A DNA stretch of 23,345 nucleotides from Bacillota bacterium (lineage in GTDB: Bacteria > Bacillota > Clostridia > Clostridiales > Clostridiaceae), in assembly GCA_023451395.1 (NCBI GenBank), contig JAEXZL010000064.1, positions 1 to 23,345 on the forward strand, given 5' to 3'. The translations under genes and the position numbers were made by a program. This document shows, piece after piece, positions 1-5,973 of this stretch. How positions within the stretch are numbered: position 1 is the stretch's first letter; each line of letters opens with the position of its first letter. The notes below the pieces were generated by a model. The model was not told where the DNA came from. It did not search any database and saw only the letters and a list, made by a program, of their open reading frames with translations.

Positions 1-288
1 CCTCACAGTAGTGAAGATAACTGTACCTGCAGGAAGCCATTAACAGGGTTAGTAGATAAGGCTGTTAAGGAGCATAATATAGACTTAGAAAATAGCTTTG
101 TAATTGGGGATATGGGAATGAGCGATATTATTTTGGCAAGAAATATAGGTGCAAAAGGAATACTGGTTTTAACTGGAGTAGGTAAAGGGAGTATAGGTGA
201 GTTTAGACATACATGGAGAGATTATGAGGCTGATCACATAGCTGAAAATGTCCTTGATGCAGTAAAATGGATTTTAAATAATAAATAG
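1..288 (+). CDS. HAD-IIIA hydrolase (GmhB-like), C-terminal part
   Basis: The frame is open from base 1 to a TAG at 286-288, giving the last 95 residues of a protein whose start lies outside the window. Visible residues 1-2 (PH) and 8-10 (CTC) fit the zinc-loop pattern CxH...CxC of the D-glycero-D-manno-heptose 1,7-bisphosphate 7-phosphatase / histidinol phosphatase group. RKP at 11-13 supplies the motif III lysine, and GD at 36-37 with D42 supplies the motif IV acidic residues. By family these are cytosolic phosphatases of sugar phosphates. The exact substrate cannot be decided from this half. No clear hairpin terminator follows it. Confidence 0.75.
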   Translation, partial: PHSSEDNCTCRKPLTGLVDKAVKEHNIDLENSFVIGDMGMSDIILARNIGAKGILVLTGVGKGSIGEFRHTWRDYEADHIAENVLDAVKWILNNK

Positions 289-350
289 GTATGTTGCTGA
301 AATAGAAGATGAAGATGAAGTAATATTATTTTTAGGTTGAACTGCTTTTG

Positions 351-379
351 TTGTAAACATATACTATCATGGGTATAAT
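351..379 (+). promoter_or_regulatory. Sigma-A-type promoter of the leader and HTH gene
   Basis: TTGTAA at 351-356 and TATAAT at 374-379 are separated by 17 bases, a near-ideal vegetative promoter. Transcription would start near 386, giving a leader of about 195 nt before the HTH gene at 583. Confidence 0.65.
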
Positions 380-425
380 AATATTATAAATGCAAATATA
401 TGGTATACCAAGGAGGTGGTTTTAA

Positions 426-482
426 GTGGACAGAAAAAATGATCAACAAGTAGTTTGCTCTGCACAACGGTATGAAACATGA
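426..482 (+). CDS. Possible 18-codon leader peptide
   Basis: A GTG at 426 follows a perfect AAGGAGGT ribosome site (410-417) and opens an 18-codon frame (MDRKNDQQVVCSAQRYET) ending in TGA at 480-482. The ribosome site is stronger than that of the next gene. The ORF spans exactly the left arms of two competing hairpins in the leader, as expected of a regulatory leader peptide. I recognise no stalling motif or amino-acid run. It may simply be a short decoy ORF. Confidence 0.45.
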   Translation: MDRKNDQQVVCSAQRYET

Positions 483-544
483 AGCAAGTTGTTCAGAGCA
501 AATAAAAGAATTAATTTGAAGTCATGTTTTATCTAACGTTGTGC
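454..544 (+). promoter_or_regulatory. Candidate attenuator: two mutually exclusive hairpins
   Basis: Hairpin A pairs 454-468 with 488-502 (14 of 15 positions, 19-nt loop). Hairpin B pairs 462-469 with 537-544 (8 bp) and 475-482 with 522-529 (8 bp). Both use bases 462-468, so only one can form. No T-run follows either hairpin, so this does not look like a classic transcription terminator. Control of RNA stability or of translation is possible. The ribosome site of the next gene (about 567-573) is not obviously sequestered. No known riboswitch class was recognised. Confidence 0.45.
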
Positions 545-582
545 CTTATTTACAAAGAATATGTAGATAGGAGCAATGGTAT

Positions 583-861
583 ATGAAATATGAAAAGGCA
601 CAGGATATCCTACCAGAGGATATTCTAGAGATAATTCAGCAATATATTGATGGAAAGTATTTATACATTCCAAGAAAAGATGAAAATAAGAAAACCTGGG
701 GAGAAAATACCGGGGTTTTAAAGGAATTGGCTGAGAGAAATCAGGAGATTTTTAAAAATTACAATGATGGTATTTCAGTAAGAGAGCTATCGGAGATATT
801 TTATCTTAGCGAAGCCAGTATTAGAAGAATATTAAGAACCTATAAAAGGAGGGGAGTATAA
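583..861 (+). CDS. CD3324-family small helix-turn-helix protein
   Basis: This 92-residue cytosolic protein resembles the clostridial CD3324 family, which carries a Mor-like helix-turn-helix. The segment RELSEIFYLSEASIRRIL, about residues 67-84, has the alternating pattern of such a motif, and the C-terminus is basic (KRRGV end). It is a probable DNA-binding regulator with unknown targets. The start has a modest ribosome site (ATAGGAG) ten bases upstream. The gene is alone in its transcription unit, behind a structured leader and in front of a strong terminator. Family naming is from recognition of the sequence pattern. The function is inferred. Confidence 0.7.
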   Translation: MKYEKAQDILPEDILEIIQQYIDGKYLYIPRKDENKKTWGENTGVLKELAERNQEIFKNYNDGISVRELSEIFYLSEASIRRILRTYKRRGV

Positions 862-878
862 TCCCTAATAAGCAGAGG

Positions 879-942
879 CAGATGATAGATGCTTTTATAC
901 CTAAGCCATTTTAGGTAAAGAGTTTCTATCATCTGTTTTTTA
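879..942 (+). terminator. Rho-independent terminator
   Basis: An 11-bp perfect stem (879-889 with 925-935) is followed by a T-rich tract. A second small stem (899-904 with 911-916) sits inside the loop. It closes the HTH gene unit. Confidence 0.8.
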
Positions 943-965
943 TTGCGATTATCAAATTTGATTTT

Positions 966-1100
966 ATGGTGCAAATTAAATTTTTTCTTAATGGTGCACA
1001 TGTAATTTGTTTTTATAGTGAAAATAGAAATTACTCCTAATTATGCATTTTTAATTTATAATCCATTGTGTATGTTTAATTTATTTTCTATTGTGCATAT
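966..1100. repeat. Degenerate tandem repeat array, six units of about 25 bp
   Basis: A TGGTGCA-like core followed by an A/T-rich tract recurs with the core at 968, 993, 1017, 1042, 1067 and 1092, a spacing of 24-25 bases throughout. Units are diverged (GGTGCA, GGTGCA, AGTGAA, TATGCA, TGTGTA, TGTGCA). The array fills most of the 331-base gap between the HTH gene and the ABC-F gene. Its unit is the reverse complement of the unit in the larger array at 21859-22190. A weak 5-bp hairpin (1142-1146 with 1162-1166, then GTTTT) follows. Nothing else was seen in this gap. Confidence 0.7.
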
Positions 1101-1192
1101 TTGATACAGAAGGATTTGCGAACTTGAAGCCGTAAAGGGAAACTGGGATAATTTTAAGTAAACCAGTGTTTTAAAAAAGAGAGGAAAAGAAA

Positions 1193-2749
1193 ATGAGTAT
1201 TTTAAAGGTGACAGAGATGTCACAGGGATTTGGTGATAAGGAAATATTTAATGATGTATCCTTCAATTTATTAAATGGGGAGCATGTAGGGCTTGTGGGA
1301 GCTAATGGGGAGGGGAAAACCACCTTTTTTAGACTTATTTCCGGAGAAATATTACCGGATAAGGGAAGGATTGAATGGAATAGCAAGCTATCTGTAGGAT
1401 ATATGGATCAAAATGTGGAGCTTAAGGATGAGGATAGTGTCAGAGATTATTTAAGAACAGCCTTTGCAGAGCTCTTTAAAATAGAAAAAGAATTAAATAG
1501 CTTATATGAAAAAATTGGTATAATAAATGATGGGAAATATATGGAAAAGTCCCTTAATAAAATAGCTATGCTTCAGGGCACATTGGAGGAGAGGGACTTT
1601 TATAAAATAGAGTCAAAGATAGATGCCATAGCTTCAGGCTTAGGATTTACAGATTTACTAGATAAGGGTACCTCCAAGCTTAGCGGAGGCCAAAGAAGCA
1701 AGATATTACTGGGGAAGCTGCTTTTAGAAAAGCCAGATATATTGCTTTTAGATGAACCAACAAATCATCTAGATGAAGAAAATATACTTTGGTTAAAGGG
1801 TTATTTGTCAAGTTATGATAATGCTTTTATAGTAATTTCCCATGAAACAAGCTTTTTAAATAGTGTTATTAATGTAGTATATCATCTGGAAAACAAAAAA
1901 CTTACTAGGTATCCCGGAAACTACGAAAAGTTTATTAAGCTCTATGAGGAAAGAAAAATACAGCTAAGAATGGAGTATACCAGGCAACAGAAGGAAATAG
2001 AAAAGCTCGAGGATTACATTAGAAAAAATAAAGCAAGAGCTTCCACCACTGCTATGGCAGCCTCAAGGGAGAAGAGACTAAACAAAATTCAAAGGATTGA
2101 AATTATAAAAAACAAACCAAAGCCTCATTTTGATTTTCATGAAGGAAAGCCTTCGGGAAGTTTAATTTTTGAGACCAATAATTTAGTAATTGGCTATGAT
2201 AAGCCTTTAACGGCACCTCTAAATCTAACAATGAGGAAGGGGCAAAAGATTGCCATCATAGGAGCAAATGGTATCGGAAAGACGACACTTTTAAAGAGTT
2301 TGATGGGCATACTAAAGCCTCTAGAGGGAGAGGTTAAGCAGGGAGTTCTTCAGGAAATAGGATATTATGAGCAGGAAATTAAGGATAATATCAGCAAGAA
2401 GCTGGTAATAAATGAACTGTGGGATGAGTTCCCAAAGGATAATCAAAGGCAAATAAGGGGTAAGCTTGCCCGATGCGGCTTAACTAAGGAGCATATTGAA
2501 AGTACCTTAGATACCTTAAGCGGAGGAGAGCAAGCAAAGGTGAGGCTTTGTAAGCTTATAAATAAGGAAACCAATATACTAATCCTGGATGAGCCTACAA
2601 ATCATTTAGATCCAGAGGCAAAGGAAGAGCTTAAGAGAGCTCTTATAGCATACAGTGGAAGTGTAATTATTGTATCCCATGAGCGGGAATTCTATAGTGA
2701 AGTGGCCACTGAGGTTTGGAACTGTGAGGAATGGGCACTGAAAATCTAA
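1193..2749 (+). CDS. yfmM: ABC-F family ATPase, YfmM type
   Basis: This is a soluble protein with two ABC ATPase domains and no membrane segment. Walker A is GANGEGKTT (36-44) and GANGIGKTT (357-365). The signatures are LSGGQ (163-167) and LSGGE (442-446). Walker B DEPTNHLD starts at 187 and 466. A charged helical linker around residues 245-320 corresponds to the P-site-tRNA-interaction region of ABC-F proteins. Length (518 aa) and the C-terminal EVWNCEEW match Bacillus YfmM as I remember it. ABC-F proteins act on the ribosome, either relieving stalled translation or protecting against ribosome-targeting drugs. No evidence here decides between these roles. The start follows AGAGGA. It is a single-gene unit with its own terminator. 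Confidence 0.88.
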   Translation: MSILKVTEMSQGFGDKEIFNDVSFNLLNGEHVGLVGANGEGKTTFFRLISGEILPDKGRIEWNSKLSVGYMDQNVELKDEDSVRDYLRTAFAELFKIEKELNSLYEKIGIINDGKYMEKSLNKIAMLQGTLEERDFYKIESKIDAIASGLGFTDLLDKGTSKLSGGQRSKILLGKLLLEKPDILLLDEPTNHLDEENILWLKGYLSSYDNAFIVISHETSFLNSVINVVYHLENKKLTRYPGNYEKFIKLYEERKIQLRMEYTRQQKEIEKLEDYIRKNKARASTTAMAASREKRLNKIQRIEIIKNKPKPHFDFHEGKPSGSLIFETNNLVIGYDKPLTAPLNLTMRKGQKIAIIGANGIGKTTLLKSLMGILKPLEGEVKQGVLQEIGYYEQEIKDNISKKLVINELWDEFPKDNQRQIRGKLARCGLTKEHIESTLDTLSGGEQAKVRLCKLINKETNILILDEPTNHLDPEAKEELKRALIAYSGSVIIVSHEREFYSEVATEVWNCEEWALKI

Positions 2750-2763
2750 TAAATAGTACCCCT

Positions 2764-2789
2764 AGGAGCTAGATTAACCTAGCTCTTTT
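2764..2789 (+). terminator. Rho-independent terminator of the ABC-F gene
   Basis: GAGCTAG (2766-2772) pairs with CTAGCTC (2779-2785) across a 6-nt loop and is followed by TTTT. Confidence 0.8.
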
Positions 2790-2856
2790 ATCATATAATT
2801 ATTATACATAAAATGTAAAATAGAAATGTACATATATCTTAAAAGGAGGATGTGCA

Positions 2857-3267
2857 ATGAAAAAATTCATAGCTTTATTATCTTGCATTTTAATAACTAT
2901 GACTTTATTTATTGGTTGTAATAAAACCACTTATGATGTTTCTATCAATACAGATATTGATACCTATCATCTTGCTATTTCTGTGGTTCAAGGGATAACT
3001 ATGACTCCAGAATTTAAAACTAATGATAAAAATATTAATGTGGAATATTATTGGTCGACAACTGACGGTGGCTTTATTGGTTTTGAGGATAAGGAGTCGG
3101 TATTAGCAGATTCTATTATTTGGAGTCCTTTATCTTCTTCTTTACCAGCACCATCGAAAAATGCAAAAGTTACTGTTACAGTAAAGGAAAAGGTAACAGG
3201 AAAGGTTTTAGGAGAATCATCTGTTAATATTGAAGAAAAGGATAATATTTATATAGTAAAGAAGTAA
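2857..3267 (+). CDS. Small lipoprotein of unknown function
   Basis: This 136-residue protein starts with a lipoprotein signal peptide: MKK, a hydrophobic stretch, then lipobox LFIGC with Cys21 as the lipidated residue. The mature part (about 115 residues) is polar and strand-rich, with a YYWSTTDGG segment and a closing region rich in V/T alternation (KVTVTVKEKVTG), which suggests an Ig-like or other beta-sandwich fold. I do not recognise a family. It should be anchored on the outer face of the membrane. The ribosome site AAAAGGAGG lies 7 bases before the ATG. It is a stand-alone gene, with a likely terminator at 3301-3337. Confidence 0.8.
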   Translation: MKKFIALLSCILITMTLFIGCNKTTYDVSINTDIDTYHLAISVVQGITMTPEFKTNDKNINVEYYWSTTDGGFIGFEDKESVLADSIIWSPLSSSLPAPSKNAKVTVTVKEKVTGKVLGESSVNIEEKDNIYIVKK

Positions 3268-3300
3268 ATTGAATAATATCTTCTAATATAACGGCAAAAA

Positions 3301-3337
3301 ATCAGCAGAAATCTACTGATCTTTTGTCTTTATTTTT
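3301..3337 (+). terminator. Probable terminator of the lipoprotein gene
   Basis: ATCAG and CTGAT close an imperfect hairpin (3301-3320, one internal mismatch), followed by a T-rich tract ending in TTTTTT. Confidence 0.55.
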
Positions 3338-3478
3338 TATTGAAAATGTTAGCAGCGTCCCATATTTATCAGCTATTTTTTCATTGCGTCAATAGTTGCT
3401 ACTCTTTCCTTTTGTTCTAATGGCCATCTTACTTTTACCAATTTTGGCACCTTGCACGGCAATGATGGAATAGTGAAG

Positions 3479-3871
3479 CTAGTTGGTGTGAGCAACGGCG
3501 CGGATTTCAATCAATTGATGAGGGAATGCTAGACCGGATACACCGATGAGGGTTCCCGCAGGGCGATGGTCACCCACATATTCCTTGAAGAGAAGTACGC
3601 ACTTCTCGAAATGCTCTTGGGGGTTTGTGAGAAAAATCTCCATCTCAGCGATATTTGATCTTGTGACATCGAATCCAGCTAGGACGCGATCTAAGTTCTC
3701 TAAAGTTTGTCTGGCTTGTACTTCAAAATCTCCCTCCCCAACAAAGTTTCCGTTTATATCATGGGAAAATTGACCTGAAATGTATATGGTACCATTGACA
3801 CAGTAACCTTGGGTAAGTCCGTAAGCCTCCTCCCATGGAAGATTGTGATTGTAGGTTTTAACATTAGTCAT
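3479..3871 (-). CDS. RidA/YjgF/UK114 superfamily protein lacking the catalytic Arg
   Basis: The 130-residue product has the length and core pattern of the Rid superfamily: an ISGQF strand near residues 31-35, the ARQTLENLDRVLAGFD helix (53-68) and the C-terminal IEIRAVA strand (121-127) with the usual Glu122. RidA proper hydrolyses reactive 2-aminoacrylate imines using an Arg in a PARS-like motif. Here the equivalent stretch is PAGT (104-107), so Gly replaces that Arg. Such members fall in Rid subgroups without demonstrated imine deaminase activity. The gene is divergent from an HxlR regulator with a 106-bp shared spacer, which suggests the regulator controls it. GC is about 46% over 360 bases counted by hand, well above most neighbours, which suggests horizontal acquisition. 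Confidence 0.85.
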   Translation of the reverse strand: MTNVKTYNHNLPWEEAYGLTQGYCVNGTIYISGQFSHDINGNFVGEGDFEVQARQTLENLDRVLAGFDVTRSNIAEMEIFLTNPQEHFEKCVLLFKEYVGDHRPAGTLIGVSGLAFPHQLIEIRAVAHTN

Positions 3872-3901
3872 ATTTTTCTCTCCTTTACTTTTAATGTAAG
3901 G

Positions 3902-3959
3902 TTAGTATAAACTAATTACAAATAAAAAAGTAGTACGCACTTTTTTGGTAGCTACTACC
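3902..3959. promoter_or_regulatory. Candidate operator region for the HxlR regulator
   Basis: The divergent spacer holds three inverted repeats in a row: TTAGT/ACTAA (3902-3906, 3911-3915), AAAAAAGT/ACTTTTTT (3924-3931, 3939-3946) and GGTAG/CTACC (3947-3951, 3955-3959). HxlR proteins bind as dimers to short palindromes between divergent genes, so one or more of these may be operators. Which of them are used is not determinable by eye. Confidence 0.4.
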
Positions 3960-3977
3960 TGAAAGGATAGTGTAAAT

Positions 3978-4319
3978 ATGGGGATGGCTGAATATAAAGG
4001 CAAGGTTAAAAATATTCAAGATACACCTTTTGGCTATACAATTTCAGTTATTGGTGGTAAGTGGAAAATGGTTATTATTTATCTTTTAGCAGAGAACCAG
4101 ACTGTACGCTTTAATGAGCTGAAAAGACAAATAGGAACTATTACTTTTAAAACATTGAGCTCTCAACTAAAGGAATTGGAATCAGATGGTATGGTGAGTA
4201 GAAAAGAATATCCGCAGATTCCTCCTAAAGTGGAGTACAGTCTCACAAAGAAAGCGGAAGATCTATTGCCCCTTTTGGAAGGATTATGTGAGTGGGGAGC
4301 AAAAAACCGAAATGATTAA
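3978..4319 (+). CDS. HxlR-family winged-helix transcription regulator
   Basis: At 113 residues this has the HxlR size and hallmarks: VIGGKWKMVIIYLL (about 24-37), the recognition-helix region FKTLSSQLKELESDGMV and the wing VEYSLTKKAEDLLPLL. The redox-sensing Cys just before the GGKWK motif in YodB/HypR-type members is absent, and the only Cys is residue 104 near the C-terminus. A simple thiol switch of the YodB kind is therefore unlikely. GAAAGGA supports the ATG at 3978, though a second ATG at 3984 is possible. The gene is divergent from the RidA-like gene, which it probably regulates together with itself. Confidence 0.85.
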   Translation: MGMAEYKGKVKNIQDTPFGYTISVIGGKWKMVIIYLLAENQTVRFNELKRQIGTITFKTLSSQLKELESDGMVSRKEYPQIPPKVEYSLTKKAEDLLPLLEGLCEWGAKNRND

Positions 4320-4339
4320 AGCTAATAAGCAGCTTTAAT
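4315..4339 (+). terminator. Hairpin after the HxlR gene
   Basis: ATTAAAGCT (4315-4323) pairs with AGCTTTAAT (4331-4339). The left arm overlaps the stop codon. The T-run after it is poor, so termination is possible but not certain. Confidence 0.45.
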
Positions 4340-4539
4340 ACTTCTGTGTTTTCATAATAATTATCACGATATTATGCTATAGTATAATATTTCCCTAGAT
4401 ATCATTATGTATTTTCATTTTAAGGCTCCTTTTCTCTAACAAATGATTAAACAAGCCCTTTTATGGCAAAAATAATATGTATCAAAGAATAATCTTGAAC
4501 ATATCATAGTCATTGTGAGAGAAAAAGGGGGTATTATAA

Positions 4540-4695
4540 ATGAAGCACATATTAGGTAAATCTGCAGAAGGTTTAATAGAAAAGAAGATAATAGAAATAA
4601 GAGAATTCTATCTGAAACAGCGAGATCTCAAAGCAGAATTAAATACTGGTAAAGAGCTCTTTCAAAAAGAGTTAGTTCAGATGAAATTCAAATAA
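4540..4695 (+). CDS. Small hypothetical protein, 51 residues
   Basis: The ATG at 4540 follows a GGGGG ribosome site and encodes a 51-residue, highly charged, predicted all-helical protein (MKHILGKSAEGLIEKKIIEI at the start, FQKELVQMKFK at the end). No membrane segment or Cys is present. The size and two-helix layout are loosely reminiscent of Spo0E-like aspartyl phosphatases, but the SQxLD signature of that family is missing, so I do not assign it. A likely -10 (TATAAT, 4383-4388) lies about 150 bases upstream. A bidirectional terminator follows. It is probably genuine because of the ribosome site, lack of rare features and terminator placement. Confidence 0.6.
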   Translation: MKHILGKSAEGLIEKKIIEIREFYLKQRDLKAELNTGKELFQKELVQMKFK

Positions 4696-4720
4696 AAGAA
4701 AAATATTAGTTTATAACTAT

Positions 4721-4747
4721 TAAAGGGGAAGATTTTCTTCCCCTTTA
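4721..4747. terminator. Bidirectional terminator between convergent genes
   Basis: TAAAGGGGAAGA (4721-4732) pairs perfectly with TCTTCCCCTTTA (4736-4747) over a TTT loop. Its right arm contains the stop codon of the minus-strand membrane gene. Confidence 0.7.
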
Positions 4748-4960
4748 ATTACTTTCCTCTTCAAAAGGCTCTTCTTTCTTTGTATCATTAACCTTATCCT
4801 TCAGTTCCATTAAAAGAGAATATATCCTTGCCATTGAGAAGAAAATAATTCCAAAGGCAATAAACATTATACGGGATATCCAATATAATGAATCAAAAGA
4901 ATCTAAGGTCAGAAGGAGCAATATCATTATAAAGCCAGTAATACTCAAGAAAATAGTCAT
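4745..4960 (-). CDS. Small membrane protein (third gene of a membrane trio)
   Basis: This 71-residue protein has two hydrophobic segments (about 2-20 and 26-48) and an acidic, charged C-terminal tail (KDKVNDTKKEEPFEEESN), probably cytoplasmic. It starts two bases after the stop of the gene upstream, whose end supplies its AGGAGG ribosome site, so it is almost surely co-translated. The segment LYWISRIMFIAFGI resembles the last membrane segment of the two upstream products. I recognise no family. Confidence 0.65.
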   Translation of the reverse strand: MTIFLSITGFIMILLLLTLDSFDSLYWISRIMFIAFGIIFFSMARIYSLLMELKDKVNDTKKEEPFEEESN

Positions 4961-4962
4961 TA

Positions 4963-5295
4963 TTATACCTCCTCACCTTTTTCTCTTTTATCTTTCAAGG
5001 AAATGGTTACCCCTATAATCATAAATACCATGCTTATGATCCAGCTTATACCTATAATTAAAAGCATCAGGGTTTTATTAGAACTAAAGGCAGCTGACGG
5101 AAATAGCTTTTCGCCCTGTATAAGCTTGAAAAACATAAAAAAGCAGATTAGGAGCATTATAAATTGTGCCACAATCCAATATAATGCTTTACTTTTAGCT
5201 CGTAAACCAGTAATTATAAGAGGGACCGCTGAGCAAATTATCATAATTAGGAAGACGTGTTTTATTAGAACTGGGACCTCTGTTTCTAAGGGCAT
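4963..5295 (-). CDS. Small three-helix membrane protein (second of the trio)
   Basis: This 110-residue protein has three predicted membrane segments (about 10-30, 38-60 and 75-97) and a charged C-terminal tail. It is a paralogue of the next gene upstream: both share the pattern L.W...Q..ML, then F..L, a Pro in the outer loop, a W followed by SM.FM..G, and a final K. Start and previous stop overlap as TAATG at 5294-5298, with AAAGGAGG just upstream, so translation is coupled. No known family was recognised and no catalytic motif is visible. Confidence 0.7.
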   Translation of the reverse strand: MPLETEVPVLIKHVFLIMIICSAVPLIITGLRAKSKALYWIVAQFIMLLICFFMFFKLIQGEKLFPSAAFSSNKTLMLLIIGISWIISMVFMIIGVTISLKDKREKGEEV

Positions 5296-5621
5296 TATAA
5301 TGCCTCCTTTCTATTTGAGGTAGTTCCTTTAAAAATAGATACTAAACCAAGAGTCATAAAGATCATGCTTAAAATCCACCACGTTCCCATTAATCCTACA
5401 GCAAGGCTGTTTTCTTCTGAGAGCATTACCGCAGGTATAGTGCTTTCATTGGTTAGAAGGTCAATGAAACTCCTTAAGGATAGATAAAGCATTGCTAGCT
5501 GAGGCAGGAACCATAATAGCCCAAGCTTTTTATTTTTTAGCCATAACAAAACAATATAAATAGCTGTAAGAAAAAGAATTAATGTAAGACCAATTATTAT
5601 AAGGCCTTCATTCATAGCCAT
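5295..5621 (-). CDS. Small three-helix membrane protein (first of the trio)
   Basis: This 108-residue protein has three predicted membrane segments (about 5-27, 34-53 and 74-98), with a short polar loop (LLTNESTIPAVMLSEENS) between the second and third. It is homologous to its downstream neighbour over most of its length, which indicates tandem duplication. The ATG follows GGAGGTATAACA. It leads a tight three-gene operon of membrane proteins with no soluble partner. The function is unknown. Confidence 0.7.
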   Translation of the reverse strand: MAMNEGLIIIGLTLILFLTAIYIVLLWLKNKKLGLLWFLPQLAMLYLSLRSFIDLLTNESTIPAVMLSEENSLAVGLMGTWWILSMIFMTLGLVSIFKGTTSNRKEAL

Positions 5622-5973
5622 TGTTATACCTCCATTTTTTTATTTTTTATATAAAAAATGATCACGGTATTTGGGACGATAGTTCCATATTTTTTAAATA
5701 AATAAGGTGTTTAGTATAGGTTAAGAAAACAATTAACATTAGAATAAAACTAAAGTATATAATAATCTTCTTTTTTTATTTAGTTCATAGCCATTATCTA
5801 ATATATTTTTTGTCATAAGTGTTCCTTTTTTTATGAAGTATTTAATAGTATTCATATGTATAATTTTACCATAGAAAAAATATAAATACATTATTTGCTA
5901 TAACATAAAAATAGTAGCAATAATACTCCTTGTTAATATATTAATAATAGAGTAATTAATTTAGGGGGATGAG
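5622..5973. other. AT-rich divergent promoter region
   Basis: These 352 bases separate the membrane-trio operon (minus) from the CDF gene (plus). No ORF with a ribosome site was seen. A possible plus-strand promoter is TTGCTA (5895-5900) with AATAAT (5919-5924), and an inverted repeat TTGCTA/TAGCAA (5895-5900, 5915-5920) lies over it as a possible operator. Confidence 0.4.

Noticed and set aside
3546..3773. Plus-strand 75-codon frame opposite the RidA-like gene.
   Set aside because: It is an antisense shadow of a clear Rid-superfamily gene and has no ribosome site or recognisable motif.
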